Below are positions 1-8,417 of a stretch of 44,787 nucleotides of DNA, in pieces. Both the position numbers and the translations under genes were made by a program. The stretch's first letter is position 1, and each line of letters begins with the position of its first letter. The DNA is from Clostridia bacterium (lineage in GTDB: Bacteria; Bacillota; Clostridia; Christensenellales; Aristaeellaceae): positions 1-44,787 of the forward strand of contig JAGBFR010000074.1 of assembly GCA_017936375.1 (NCBI GenBank), in the 5' to 3' direction. Below the pieces are notes generated by a model, which searched no databases, had not been told where the DNA came from, and was given only the letters and a program-made list of their open reading frames with translations.

Positions 1-77
1 ACGTCCTCAGCAAACGCCATGCCGGTCAGAGACAGGGCCATAACCAGCGCCAGAAGCAGGGTGATGAGTTTCTTCAT
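1..77 (-). CDS. Exported protein, N-terminal fragment (probable solute-binding protein)
   Basis: Only the first 25 or so codons are in the window. They encode a classic signal peptide: Met-Lys-Lys, a leucine/alanine-rich hydrophobic core and an Ala-x-Ala-like cleavage site (GMAFAED). A strong ribosome binding site (AAGGAGGA, 86-93) sits about eight bases upstream of the ATG at 75-77. The leader is very like those of the tctC and family-3 binding proteins elsewhere in the window, so an extracytoplasmic solute-binding protein is the likeliest identity. The mature domain is off the left edge, so this remains a guess. Confidence 0.6.
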   Translation of the reverse strand, partial: MKKLITLLLALVMALSLTGMAFAED

Positions 78-150
78 GAACAGTATCCTCCTTGCAATTG
101 ATAGGACAATCTCATCGGTTTTTTCCTCCCGAGAGATTTTTTCTGTTATC

Positions 151-179
151 AGTTTACCTGATATATGAGAGTTTGTAAA
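151..179 (-). promoter_or_regulatory. Sigma-A type promoter for the exported protein at the left edge
   Basis: On the minus strand TTTACA (174-179) and TAAACT (151-156) are separated by exactly 17 bases. They lie about 75 bases upstream of the signal-peptide ORF in an AT-rich stretch. Confidence 0.55.
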
Positions 180-415
180 TAATTTTTCTCCAATTTGAAC
201 AAATTTTATACAATTTAACAAGCAACCAGACCATCCCGTCCATGTTTTCAGCCGAATTATTTGTGCTATATTTCGAGCATTCATTTTCCGGTATCCTTCT
301 CTGCACGGACGGAGTGCATAGAGCGCACCGGCCAGAGGGCCAGTGTGTCTTGATTTATTATCCATCTAAATAAACCACAATCCCGTCTTACCTCTCACCG
401 CAGCTCGCATCTTCA

Positions 416-511
416 TCAGTACCTTCCAATCCACTTCACCGCTTCCACAATCCTCTCCACATTCTTCAGCGGCACGCTGTTGGGGATGGAATAACCCGGC
501 GAAAAGAATGC
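416..511 (-). pseudogene. Remnant of a uroporphyrinogen-decarboxylase-family C-terminus
   Basis: Reading the minus strand from the stop at 416-418 gives about 31 codons (AFFSPGYSIPNSVPLKNVER, then IVEAVKWIGRY). This resembles the conserved end of URO-D/methyltransferase-A family proteins, where a G-Y/H-S/N-I-P motif is followed by an amphipathic helix and a terminal G-x-Y. An in-frame stop (512-514) closes the frame upstream. The next stretch in a shifted frame (VRRVMD-like, near 550) also fits the family, so at least one frameshift and one stop have accumulated. No start codon or ribosome binding site survives. The match is from memory of the family and is short. Confidence 0.45.
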
Positions 512-514
512 TCA

Positions 515-741
515 ATGTCGAAACCAAACCAGAAAATGCCCCGGATCCATCACCCCTCCGCACGCCGCAGCTTACATCTTCCATATTATTATAATCCATT
601 TTTCCGCGCAATTCAAGTTGATACCAAACACAGAAGCCTTTCCATGCTCAGCTGCACAAAGCACAAGCCATCCGCAAACGATACCTCCTGCTTCTCCGCC
701 CGCCGGGAACATCCCGTCTGGTATTTTTCCAAAAACTGCTG
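515..741. other. Non-coding stretch upstream of the PAP2 gene
   Basis: I see no convincing gene here. The part nearest the remnant (about 515-610) may be further decayed coding sequence of the same lost gene. The rest shows no protein-like frame, and I found no strong secondary structure apart from the candidate promoter at its right end. The 180-415 stretch left of the remnant is likewise AT-rich and featureless to me. Confidence 0.4.
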
Positions 742-747
742 TATAAT
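742..747 (+). promoter_or_regulatory. Candidate -10 box for the PAP2 phosphatase gene
   Basis: A perfect TATAAT lies about 50 bases before the ATG. No good -35 hexamer is found 16-18 bases upstream, so the element is weak or activator-dependent. Confidence 0.35.
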
Positions 748-797
748 CAATCTCAGCATTCCGCCGCAGTCACAGCGAGCAGCAATCGGAGGTTACC

Positions 798-1715
798 ATG
801 TCCTTTCTCTATTTTCTTGAAGGGCTCCGCACCCCCTTCCTCGATACCCTTTTCTCCCTCATCACGCACCTTGGCGAAGAGACGCTGCTGATCGTCATCG
901 GCATCCTCATCTACTGGTGCATCAGCAAGCGCGAAGGCCTGTATCTGCTGGCCGTCGGCCTGACGGGCACGGTCATCAATCAGTTCCTCAAGCTCTTTGT
1001 CCGTATCCCGCGCCCGTGGGTGCTCGACGAGAACTTCACCATCGTGGAAAGCGCACGCGCGGAAGCGACAGGCTACTCCTTCCCCAGCGGGCATACGCAG
1101 AGCGCCGTCGGCGTCTTCGGCTGCATCGCCAGATGGAATTCCCCGCTCGTCCTGCGCATTGTCTGCGTGGCGCTTGCGGCGCTGACCGCCTTCTCCCGCA
1201 TGTATCTGGGCGTGCATACCCCGCTGGACGTCGGCGTGTCGGTGCTCATCGCCGCCGCGCTGGTCTTCCTCTTCTATCCGCTCGTGCATAAGGTCACGCA
1301 GCGCGATGAGACAATGCGCGCGCTCTTTGTCGTGATGATCGCGCTCTCGGCTGCCTATCTGCTCTTTGCCGAGACCTTCCCCTTCCCTGCGGATATCGAT
1401 GCGGACAGCTATCTGCACGGCGTCAAGAACGCCTACAAGATGCTCGGCTGCATCTCCGGCCTCTTCCTCGCCTTTGAGCTGGAGCGCCGCTATATCCATT
1501 TTGAGGAAAAGGCCGCGCTGCCCGTGCAGGCGCTCAAGCTTGCGCTCGGCCTCGTGCTGGTCTTCGCCATCAAGGAAGGAACGAAGCCGGTGCTGCGCGC
1601 GCTGTTCGCCGGCCATCACATCGCCGAAGCCGTGCGCTATTTCTTCATCACGGTCTTCGCCGGCTGCGTATGGCCACTCTCCTTCCGCCGCCTGAATGCG
1701 ATCGTCGGCAAGTAA
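798..1715 (+). CDS. PAP2-superfamily membrane phosphatase
   Basis: A 305-residue integral membrane protein with the three signature motifs of the PAP2 (phosphatidic acid phosphatase type 2) family: a Lys followed seven residues later by Arg-Pro (KLFVRIPRP), PSGH, and SRMYLGVHTPLD with the catalytic His-x3-Asp arrangement. Hydrophobic helices surround the motifs and several more follow, which is longer than the minimal family core. Such enzymes remove phosphate from phosphatidic acid, undecaprenyl diphosphate or related lipids on the outer membrane face. The lipid substrate cannot be told from sequence. GGAGG at 786-790 fixes the ATG. The gene is convergent with the AraC-type regulator and shares a terminator with it. 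Confidence 0.88.
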   Translation: MSFLYFLEGLRTPFLDTLFSLITHLGEETLLIVIGILIYWCISKREGLYLLAVGLTGTVINQFLKLFVRIPRPWVLDENFTIVESARAEATGYSFPSGHTQSAVGVFGCIARWNSPLVLRIVCVALAALTAFSRMYLGVHTPLDVGVSVLIAAALVFLFYPLVHKVTQRDETMRALFVVMIALSAAYLLFAETFPFPADIDADSYLHGVKNAYKMLGCISGLFLAFELERRYIHFEEKAALPVQALKLALGLVLVFAIKEGTKPVLRALFAGHHIAEAVRYFFITVFAGCVWPLSFRRLNAIVGK

Positions 1716-1728
1716 AAACCAAACGCGC

Positions 1729-1762
1729 AAAAGGATGACTCCCAACCCGGAGCCATCCTTTT
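1729..1762. terminator. Bidirectional rho-independent terminator
   Basis: A 9-bp stem, AAAAGGATG paired with CATCCTTTT, is extended by CTCC/GGAG after one mismatch. It has A and T runs on both sides and lies between two convergent genes. Confidence 0.8.
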
Positions 1763-1797
1763 GTATATAAGTCCGCTTCTCCTGTCTCTGCTGTCTT

Positions 1798-3183
1798 TCA
1801 TTTTGCAATCGGGTAGCAGAGCTTGACCGTCCCGCACGGAGACGACCAGTTATCCAGCGTCCACTCTTCCAGCCACTGGTGATTGCCTGCCGTCGCTTTG
1901 CTCTCCTTGCGCCATCGTTCCATGCGCATCCAGCCCTCTGCGATATGCTCCTGCTCCGCATATGCCGTCATGTACCGGCCGCCGGGGAATGCTTCCATCT
2001 CCGGCAGCGCTTCCTCAAAGGAATCCGGCAGCGCAATCATCACCGCGCAGAAAAACGGCGGCGTCCGGCTGAAGCCCTTGTCATACCGGAATACCCGGCA
2101 GGCCTTCGGATCCAGTCCGTGCGCTTTGGCGAAGGCCAGCGCCCGCGCCCAGCTCTGCTTCGCATTTCCTAAGGCGTCCGCCCCCTCCGTCCTGAAAACC
2201 ACCGCCCGGCAGGCAGGGATTTCTTCCTCCTTCCCGATCACGGCTGGCAGCTTGGGCGCATCCTGAATGGAGATGTACAGATCGACGCCGCCGATATGAT
2301 CGTCAAACGCATTGAACCCAAAATGCTCCTCCAGATACTGGCCGCCGCCCCAGATATACCGGCTCTCGTGCAGCCATGTGCTGAAGCGCTTCCATGCGTT
2401 GATGATCTCTCCGCCGATCTCCCCCTGCGCATCGCGCCGCACGGAGGTCACGGCGTATTTTCCGCCCGAAAGAACCCGTCGTTTCACGCCGTCATATGTC
2501 CCTCGCTCAAAGCCCTCCGGCACATCCTCCAGCATCTCATACAGCGCATCCGGAATCGTCACGCAGACCTCATATCCATATGTCTCATCCGATCCGGGCT
2601 CGGACGGGTCGGGATTGTTGTAGCCAAAGACGCGGTATCCCTGTCCCCGGAAGAAGACGTCGTGCTCATTCGCCCATTGCCTGAGCACATCAAACGCATG
2701 GCTCTCCGGATCCTCTCCGTAGTAGGTAAAGCACGCCGCCTTCATCGGCTCAAGACTCCGGATGACCTTGATATCCGGGTATTTCTGCGCCAGTTCCCGC
2801 TCCTCTTCAAATTGTGCGTCCATCAGATTCACCCTTTCAAACTTTGTCCCTTTCAATTCAGGAGAAGGGAACCTCACCTTTGAGGGAACCACGCCGAAGC
2901 GGCGCTTGAATGCGCGGGAAAAGCTGTCCGCAGAGGTATAGCCGTATTTCATCGCCGCGCCGATCACCGTCTGCCCTCCGCGGGACAGCTCCTCGCTGGC
3001 CTTCGTCAGGCGCCTCATGCGGATGTATTCGCCGACGCCGTATCCCACAATGGACAGAAACATCCTGTGGTAGCCGGATACGCTCATATATGCCTCGCGC
3101 GCACACCGCTCGATGGTGATGTCCTCCGTCAGGTTTTCCTCGATAAAGTCGATGGATCGCTGGATCCTCTCGTAGTAGTTCAT
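1798..3183 (-). CDS. AraC-family regulator with tandem GyrI-like effector domains
   Basis: About 461 residues. Residues 1-105 form a double helix-turn-helix of AraC/XylS type (typical motifs: AYMSVSGYHRMF and GYTSADSFSRAFKRRFG). The rest looks like two successive GyrI-like/effector-binding modules, roughly residues 125-290 and 295-440, each with the alternating hydrophobic pattern and a GGKYAV- or GGRYMT-like strand. Such proteins sense small amphipathic molecules or drugs and activate transcription. I chose the ATG at 3181-3183 because GGGAG stands eight bases before it. A GTG three codons upstream (3190-3192) has no well placed site. No adjacent target operon is obvious, since the phosphatase gene is convergent. 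Confidence 0.85.
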   Translation of the reverse strand: MNYYERIQRSIDFIEENLTEDITIERCAREAYMSVSGYHRMFLSIVGYGVGEYIRMRRLTKASEELSRGGQTVIGAAMKYGYTSADSFSRAFKRRFGVVPSKVRFPSPELKGTKFERVNLMDAQFEEERELAQKYPDIKVIRSLEPMKAACFTYYGEDPESHAFDVLRQWANEHDVFFRGQGYRVFGYNNPDPSEPGSDETYGYEVCVTIPDALYEMLEDVPEGFERGTYDGVKRRVLSGGKYAVTSVRRDAQGEIGGEIINAWKRFSTWLHESRYIWGGGQYLEEHFGFNAFDDHIGGVDLYISIQDAPKLPAVIGKEEEIPACRAVVFRTEGADALGNAKQSWARALAFAKAHGLDPKACRVFRYDKGFSRTPPFFCAVMIALPDSFEEALPEMEAFPGGRYMTAYAEQEHIAEGWMRMERWRKESKATAGNHQWLEEWTLDNWSSPCGTVKLCYPIAK

Positions 3184-3218
3184 CTTCTCCACTCCCGTCT
3201 GCCTGCAGGTCTGCCCGT

Positions 3219-3224
3219 ATTATA
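3219..3224 (-). promoter_or_regulatory. Candidate -10 box for the AraC-type regulator
   Basis: TATAAT on the minus strand, 35 bases before the start codon. No recognisable -35 hexamer is present, which could mean activator dependence. Confidence 0.35.
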
Positions 3225-3370
3225 CAGCTTCCTGCGCGGACCCGCCCGACTTTTTCTCTAAAGCTGAGCAAACGGTCATTCTCCTGCTCATGGCAAGAAC
3301 GATGAGTTTATACCGATCCCGAGAGCATCACTCCCTCTGCCGCAGCGCTGTCTTCTTCATATTTAATAAG

Positions 3371-3402
3371 AAAAAAGGAACTCCCGCTTTATCGAAAGTC
3401 CC
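3371..3402 (-). terminator. Possible imperfect terminator after degV
   Basis: On the minus strand GGGACTTTCGATAAAG is followed by a GGGAGTTCC segment and TTTTTT. The short CTTT/AAAG and GGGA/TTCC pairings are separated by an asymmetric loop, so the hairpin is weak, but the U-tract and position 14 bases after the degV stop fit. Confidence 0.35.
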
Positions 3403-3415
3403 TCATTTCGCTCAC

Positions 3416-4270
3416 TTATGCCGTGAAGCCCGCGATGCCGAACGCGCCGGGGCCGCTGTGCGCGGCGATGACGCAGCCGGTCTTCACCCAGCAGATCTCC
3501 TTAAAGCCCTTGCTGCGGAGGATCTGCTCGACGTCGCGCATGACCTGCGCGTCCAGCCCTTCGCCATAGATCGGGTAGATCACGCTGCGGTCAAGCTGCT
3601 GCTCGTCGGGGAATTTTTCCGCCAGCTGGCGCACGACACGGTCCATCGCGCCGCGATACTTTTTCGTGGACATCAGCTTGCCGTCGAGGATCTCAATGAG
3701 CGGATGCAGGCTGAGAATCCTCGCGCCCAGATACGCCGCATTGGACACGCGGCCGCCGGCGCGCAGATAATCCAGATCGCCGGGGAAAAAGCCCATCTTC
3801 ACGGACTCAATGGCGCGCTTCGCCTCAGCGACCGCCTCTTCCATGGTCGTCTCCGGATGCTCGCGCAGCAGCTTCGCTACGCGCAGCACGATCGCTCCCT
3901 GCCCCGCCGTCACGCTCTTGGTGTCGATGGCAGTGATGTTCTTCCTGTCCTGCGCGGCGATCAGCGCGCTCTGCATGGAGCAAGTCGTGCATGCAGAATA
4001 CGCCAGATAGAGAATCTGCGCATCCGGCTCCTCGCGCTGCAGGCGGTCAAAGACCGTCTCAAAGTCGGACGGCGTGCAGCCGCTTGTCTTGGGCAGTTCC
4101 TGCGTCGTCTTATAGTGCGCAAACATCTCGCCAACCGGGAATGCGCCGTCGTCGCGCGTCTGCCCGCCGTAGGTCACGTGCATCGGCACGACCGTGACGC
4201 CATATTCCTTCGCAATCTCCGGCGCAAGATCCGCGCCGGACTCCGTTACCAGAAGAATCCTGCTCATCAT
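3416..4270 (-). CDS. DegV family fatty-acid-binding protein
   Basis: A 284-residue cytosolic protein matching DegV over its whole length. The N-terminus (ILLVTESGADLAPEIAKEYG) carries the typical Ser/Asp pattern, followed by PKTSGCTPSDF, the GQGAIVLRVAKLL helix and the Arg-rich GRVSNAAYLGARIL segment that contributes to lipid binding. DegV proteins bind a single long-chain fatty acid. FakB-type members present it to the kinase FakA for phosphorylation and use in phospholipid synthesis. No fakA lies nearby. AAAGGA five to eight bases upstream supports either of two adjacent ATGs (4268-4270 or 4265-4267). Confidence 0.88.
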   Translation of the reverse strand: MMSRILLVTESGADLAPEIAKEYGVTVVPMHVTYGGQTRDDGAFPVGEMFAHYKTTQELPKTSGCTPSDFETVFDRLQREEPDAQILYLAYSACTTCSMQSALIAAQDRKNITAIDTKSVTAGQGAIVLRVAKLLREHPETTMEEAVAEAKRAIESVKMGFFPGDLDYLRAGGRVSNAAYLGARILSLHPLIEILDGKLMSTKKYRGAMDRVVRQLAEKFPDEQQLDRSVIYPIYGEGLDAQVMRDVEQILRSKGFKEICWVKTGCVIAAHSGPGAFGIAGFTA

Positions 4271-4368
4271 TCATGTCCTTTCATCCGCAGCGCGGTCTGT
4301 CATCATACCCGCTTATTATGCCCGGAAATTGTTGCTGAATGATGAATGTTTCTTTTCTGTCCTGTGAA

Positions 4369-5733
4369 TCACTGGGGCAGATCATCACTTTTTTCTTCAT
4401 TCTCCAGCTCAGCACTCTTCTTCAGGCTGATCTCCGGCATGCGCTCAAGCATCATGCCGATCACCGCCTCTGCGGAGATGCCGCTGCGCTTGTCCGGCTT
4501 CTTTTCTGCCCGCTTTTCGTCCTTTTCAGCGGGCTGCCAGCGCTTCATGCGCACATAGAATTCCGACCCTTCGCCCGGCTCGCTGCGCACGCCGATACTG
4601 CCGCCGGAGATCTCCACGACACGCCTGGCCAGCGCGAGGCCAAGACCGTTACCCTCGCGGGAATGCGAAGTCTCGCCCTGATAGAACTTATCAAAGATAT
4701 GCGCCATGGTCTCCTCGTCCATGCCGCAGCCCGTGTCCGCGACGGTCACCACGACGTCCTCACCGTCCTTCTCCTGCCGCAGGATGACGCGTCCGCCGCG
4801 CTCTGTAAACTTGAGCGCATTGGAAATCAGGTTGTTGAATACCAGCGCCATCATGTTTTCATCCGCCGCGACCATGATGCGCTCCTCCAGCTGGGCGTCA
4901 AATTCCACGCCCTTCTTCTCCCACTGATCCTCGAAATTGAGGGCGCATTCAAAGAGCTGGCGCGTAAGGTCGTAGGGCTCCGCACCGGGAATGATCTCCT
5001 GATGCTCGAGCTTGTTCAGGCGCAGGATATTGCTCACCAGCGTGCTCAGATTCTCGCTCGCCGTCGCGATGGTGTTGGCGTATTCCCTTCGCTCCTCCTC
5101 GCTGACGTCCCTGCGCTCCAGCGCGGCGGCGTAGCTGCGGATGACGGCCAGCGGCGTCTTGATCTCATGGGATACATTGGCAATGAACTCGTCTTTCATC
5201 GATTCCGTGCTCGCCAATTCGCGCACCATGCGGTTAAAATCCTCAAACATGATGTCCATGTAGTCAAACTTGTTTTCCGGATGCAGAGGCGTCAGGCGGA
5301 CGGAAAAATCGCCGCCGGCAACCTTGCGCATCGCACGGCTGAGTTTCCTCATCGGCTTGTCGAATTTCATGCAGGAAACCTGATGAATCACCACCGCCGC
5401 CACCAGCGCCATGATCACCCAGTAGACGCCGACGCCCATGCTCATGACAATGTGGATGACCTCAAGCTTGAGAAACAGCTCGATGAGCAGCACATTGGTC
5501 GCCGTGAGAACAAAGACCACCGCAAGAATCAGCGCAAACATCCGCCAGGAAAAGAGACGGCGCTTCACCCGCGGATCCTCCAGGCGGCTGGCAATGACCG
5601 CGTCATACTCCTTCTTGAGCGATTCGCCGATGTTTTCCAGATTATTCATCACCTGGCTGCTCATGGCGGAGGCATTCTGCAGAACATCGGTCGGTTTCTC
5701 CTTCTTCTGCTGGTTTTCCTTATCCTTTCTCAT
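4369..5733 (-). CDS. Membrane sensor histidine kinase of a two-component system
   Basis: 454 residues. A charged cytosolic N-terminus of about 60 residues precedes two closely spaced transmembrane helices (about 65-90 and 95-120) with almost no extracytoplasmic loop, then a HAMP-like linker. The HisKA domain follows, with the phospho-accepting His189 in NVSHEIKTPL, then a HATPase_c domain with the N box, DTGCGMDEE and GNGLGLAL. The very short sensory loop suggests sensing within the membrane or through a partner. Its ATG overlaps the regulator stop by four bases (ATGA), so the two are translationally coupled. The lysine/glutamate-rich C-terminal tail is longer than usual. Confidence 0.9.
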   Translation of the reverse strand: MRKDKENQQKKEKPTDVLQNASAMSSQVMNNLENIGESLKKEYDAVIASRLEDPRVKRRLFSWRMFALILAVVFVLTATNVLLIELFLKLEVIHIVMSMGVGVYWVIMALVAAVVIHQVSCMKFDKPMRKLSRAMRKVAGGDFSVRLTPLHPENKFDYMDIMFEDFNRMVRELASTESMKDEFIANVSHEIKTPLAVIRSYAAALERRDVSEEERREYANTIATASENLSTLVSNILRLNKLEHQEIIPGAEPYDLTRQLFECALNFEDQWEKKGVEFDAQLEERIMVAADENMMALVFNNLISNALKFTERGGRVILRQEKDGEDVVVTVADTGCGMDEETMAHIFDKFYQGETSHSREGNGLGLALARRVVEISGGSIGVRSEPGEGSEFYVRMKRWQPAEKDEKRAEKKPDKRSGISAEAVIGMMLERMPEISLKKSAELENEEKSDDLPQ

Positions 5734-6404
5734 ACGGAGAGCACCGCCTTATAGCCAAGACCATGGACAGTGACGATCTTAAAGTCCTCGCAGTCCGAGA
5801 ATTTATCTCGGATTCTAGTGATGTACACATCCACGGCGCGCAGGCTGGCGCTGCTCTCCCCACTCCAGAATTCATCCATCAGCTGCGCGCGGGAGAATGT
5901 CCGCTTGGGATAGGACAGCAGCTTGTAGAGAATGTTGAATTCGCGAACAGTCAGGCTGATCTCCTCTCCATCCACATACGCGCACATCTCTTCCGCGTCA
6001 AGGACCGTCCTGCCGACCGTCAGTCTCTTTTCCGCCTCAATGCGCGCACGGCGCAGAAGCGCTTCGATGCGAAGAATCAGCTCATCCACATCGATCGGCT
6101 TGACCATGTAGTCGTCAATGCCCGCACGGAAGCCGCGGCGCTTGGAGGCAAAATCATCTCTCGCCGTCATCAGCAGGATCGGGATCGTCTTGTTAATCCG
6201 GCGGATATTGTCCACCATCTCGATTCCATCCATGCCGGGCATCATAATATCGGAAACGATCATATCAATACCGCCAGAATACAGGCAATCAAACGCCTCC
6301 TGCGCATTCACGCATCCCTGCGCCTCATAGCCCGCCGCCTGAATCCCACTGCAGACAATCTGATTGAGGCGCTCGTCATCCTCTACGACAAGCACGCGCA
6401 CCAT
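5730..6404 (-). CDS. OmpR/PhoB-type response regulator
   Basis: 224 residues. The receiver domain has the acidic pair Asp9-Asp10, the phosphorylation site Asp52 in SDIMMPGMDG and the conserved Lys in MVKPIDVDEL. A winged-helix DNA-binding domain follows from about residue 125 (EEISLTVREFNIL, YITRIRDK). The partner kinase gene follows immediately. GGGAGG stands seven bases before the ATG at 6402-6404 but only one base from the ATG at 6408-6410, so I prefer the inner start. The regulon cannot be read from the window. Confidence 0.9.
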   Translation of the reverse strand: MVRVLVVEDDERLNQIVCSGIQAAGYEAQGCVNAQEAFDCLYSGGIDMIVSDIMMPGMDGIEMVDNIRRINKTIPILLMTARDDFASKRRGFRAGIDDYMVKPIDVDELILRIEALLRRARIEAEKRLTVGRTVLDAEEMCAYVDGEEISLTVREFNILYKLLSYPKRTFSRAQLMDEFWSGESSASLRAVDVYITRIRDKFSDCEDFKIVTVHGLGYKAVLSV

Positions 6405-6447
6405 ATTCATACCTCCCGCTTGAGTCTTCTGATCTCATGATTATTCT

Positions 6448-6476
6448 ATCATACCATATTACGCTTTGGATGTTAA
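6448..6476 (-). promoter_or_regulatory. Promoter of the two-component operon
   Basis: Minus-strand TTAACA (6471-6476) and TATGAT (6448-6453) are spaced by 17 bases, about 45 bases before the response regulator start. Confidence 0.6.
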
Positions 6477-6498
6477 TCATTTGTTTCAATCCGCACGC

Positions 6499-6527
6499 TT
6501 GACAGAGGATTTCTCCGGGATTACAAT
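6499..6527 (+). promoter_or_regulatory. Promoter of the TraX-like gene
   Basis: TTGACA (6499-6504), a 17-base spacer and TACAAT (6522-6527), 45 bases before the start codon. It is divergent from the two-component promoter. Confidence 0.7.
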
Positions 6528-6572
6528 TCTCTTATCCTTTTTATCATCTGATTTGTGATCAGGAGGTTCATC

Positions 6573-7373
6573 ATGCCCGCTTTCCTCCGCGCCCTGCCGC
6601 AGAATGCCTCTTCCTTCGTCCGCTCCTGTCTGCAGCCGTCCTGTATCCGGACCAGCCGGAATACCGGTCTCATCCGCGTGATCGCCTGCCTGTGCATGCT
6701 CAGCGATCATGTGGGCAAGATGTTCTTCCCGCAGCTTCCCGTCATGCGGATGATTGGGCGGCTCGCCTTTCCCCTCTTTGCCTATGGCATCGCCGTCGGC
6801 GCCGTCCTGACACGCAGCCCCATGAAATATCTGACCCGCATTGTGCTTCTCGCGCTCGTCTCCCAGCCGCTCTATGCACTTGGCCTGGCGCATGAAAACG
6901 CCGCCATGTACAGCGTCCCCTTCCTGAGCAATCCGCCGCTGAGCGTCTGGACCTTCTACATAAACAGCTGGCGAAAGCCCAGCATTCTCCTCTCCCTCGC
7001 GCTCGGTCTGGCCATTCTGCTCTGCCTGCGTGAGCGCCGCTGGGCGCTGGCCGCCGGGCTCTATGTGCTCTGCGAGGTCATCAGCCCGTCACTGGATTAC
7101 GGCGTGCGCGGTATCCGGCTGATGCTGCTGTTTTATCTGCTCTGCGAGCATCCGCTGCTTTCTCTGTCTGCCTATACTGCGTTCGTTCTTGCGTGGGCGA
7201 GGGGCGCGGGCTATTCCGTATTCGGCATGTCCTTCGGGATTCAGATCTTCGCCCTTCCGGCGGCGCTGCTGATCCATACGCCGCTGAAAAAGAATCTGAA
7301 GCTGCCCCGCTGGTTCATCTACGGCTTCTATCCCGGCCATCTGGCTGTGCTGGCCATCCTCTCTCATCTGTAA
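6573..7373 (+). CDS. TraX family integral membrane protein
   Basis: 266 residues with about seven to eight hydrophobic helices. The family signature is visible near residues 30-70: LIRVIACLCMLSDHVGKMFF followed by GRLAFPLFAYGIAVGA, a pattern shared by TraX proteins. The F-plasmid member acetylates pilin. Chromosomal Firmicute homologues are common, their substrate is unknown, and nothing here suggests a pilus. AGGAGG at 6561-6566 fixes the ATG at 6573. An in-frame GTG at 6555 precedes this site and is rejected. The following membrane protein gene is in the same orientation after about 100 bases. Confidence 0.8.
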   Translation: MPAFLRALPQNASSFVRSCLQPSCIRTSRNTGLIRVIACLCMLSDHVGKMFFPQLPVMRMIGRLAFPLFAYGIAVGAVLTRSPMKYLTRIVLLALVSQPLYALGLAHENAAMYSVPFLSNPPLSVWTFYINSWRKPSILLSLALGLAILLCLRERRWALAAGLYVLCEVISPSLDYGVRGIRLMLLFYLLCEHPLLSLSAYTAFVLAWARGAGYSVFGMSFGIQIFALPAALLIHTPLKKNLKLPRWFIYGFYPGHLAVLAILSHL

Positions 7374-7475
7374 TCCCACGCCGGATTTTCTTCCAATTGT
7401 CCTGTCTGCATAACCTCCTCCTCCTGCGCACATGCTGTATCCGTCAGCCCATGCAGCGCAAGGAGGCGGTTTCTT

Positions 7476-8216
7476 TTGCTGGTCGTCATCCCGGGCACTC
7501 CGTCTGGCCGCGCAGGCACGCTGCTGAGCGCGCTGATCGTCGTCTCCTGCGCCATCGGCCTGACGATGCACGCTGATTTCTACGCCGGACGCAGACGGCG
7601 CGATTTCTTCTATTATTATACGAACGTGAGCAATCTGCTCGTCCTCGTCTATTTTGCGCTGATTGCGCCCCGGCTCTATGCCTCGCCGGCGCTGCATCCT
7701 CTGATCCCTCATGCAGAATTTGCCGTTGCCGCCATGATCATGCTGACCTTCTGCGTCTTTCATACGCTTCTGCTTCCCGGTCTGCTCGCCATGGCACGCG
7801 CTATGACAGCCGGATCCAACAGCAGGACACCGCTTCAAATGGGCAGGTTGATCGCCGCTGTGCTGCGCGACAGGGAATCTGCCATCCTCCTTCTGGATAA
7901 TCTGCTTGTGCACTGCGTCGTCCCCCTGCTGACGCTGCTTTACTGGCTCCTCTGTTCGCCGGACAAGCACTGCCTCACCCTTGCCGATGCAGCGGCGTGG
8001 CATCTGATCCCCGGGCTCTACCTGCTCGCAGTCCTCCGGCGTGCGCGGCGCGGCGTCCCGCTCTCCGGCACGGAAAGCGCATACCCCTATCCGTTTCTGG
8101 ATATTTCTGCGGTTGGTTTCCGCCGCGCAGCCCTGTGCTGCAGCAGAGTTTTTCTCTTTTCCCTCTTTTTGTCCTCGGCGGCAGTGCTGTCAGCGCGTTC
8201 CCTTTTCCTCTATTAA
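7476..8216 (+). CDS. Pr6Pr-like integral membrane protein
   Basis: 246 residues, six predicted helices. The sequence shows FFYYYTNVSNLLVLVYF after the first helix, LLVHCVVPLLTLLYWLL in the middle and YPYPFLDISAVGF near the end, a combination I recognise from the Pr6Pr family. Its function is not established. The start is a TTG at 7476-7478, nine bases after AAGGAGG (7460-7466), and no ATG in frame has a better site. It probably forms a unit with the TraX-like gene upstream. Confidence 0.7.
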   Translation: MLVVIPGTPSGRAGTLLSALIVVSCAIGLTMHADFYAGRRRRDFFYYYTNVSNLLVLVYFALIAPRLYASPALHPLIPHAEFAVAAMIMLTFCVFHTLLLPGLLAMARAMTAGSNSRTPLQMGRLIAAVLRDRESAILLLDNLLVHCVVPLLTLLYWLLCSPDKHCLTLADAAAWHLIPGLYLLAVLRRARRGVPLSGTESAYPYPFLDISAVGFRRAALCCSRVFLFSLFLSSAAVLSARSLFLY

Positions 8217-8268
8217 CCCCCATCATCGTGCAGTCAGACGTTTCATCATAAATTTCCGAAAAATACCA

Positions 8269-8297
8269 TTGACAAATCAACCCGAGTTGGATATAAT
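8269..8297 (+). promoter_or_regulatory. Consensus promoter for the tRNA pair
   Basis: TTGACA (8269-8274), a 17-base spacer and TATAAT (8292-8297): a perfect sigma-A match, 42 bases before the first tRNA. Confidence 0.85.
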
Positions 8298-8338
8298 AAT
8301 CTTCGTCAAAAAGCTCCGGCATTTCCGGCGCGTTATAT

Positions 8339-8412
8339 TGGGGAATTGTGTAACGGCAGCACCTACGACTCTGACTCGTATTGTCTAGGTTCGAATCCTA
8401 GTTCCCCAGCCA
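8339..8412 (+). tRNA. tRNA-Gln (anticodon CUG)
   Basis: The cloverleaf can be drawn directly: acceptor TGGGGAA with TTCCCCA, D-arm GTG/CAC, anticodon stem TACGA/TCGTA with loop CTCTGAC (anticodon CTG), T-arm with GTTCGAATC, discriminator G and encoded CCA (8410-8412). It reads CAG codons, which are frequent in this GC-rich genome. Confidence 0.95.
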
Positions 8413-8417
8413 ATTAG

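Noticed and set aside
753-1961. A long minus-strand frame opposite the PAP2 gene
   Set aside because: The PAP2 motifs are clear on the plus strand. The opposite frame also runs through the shared terminator.
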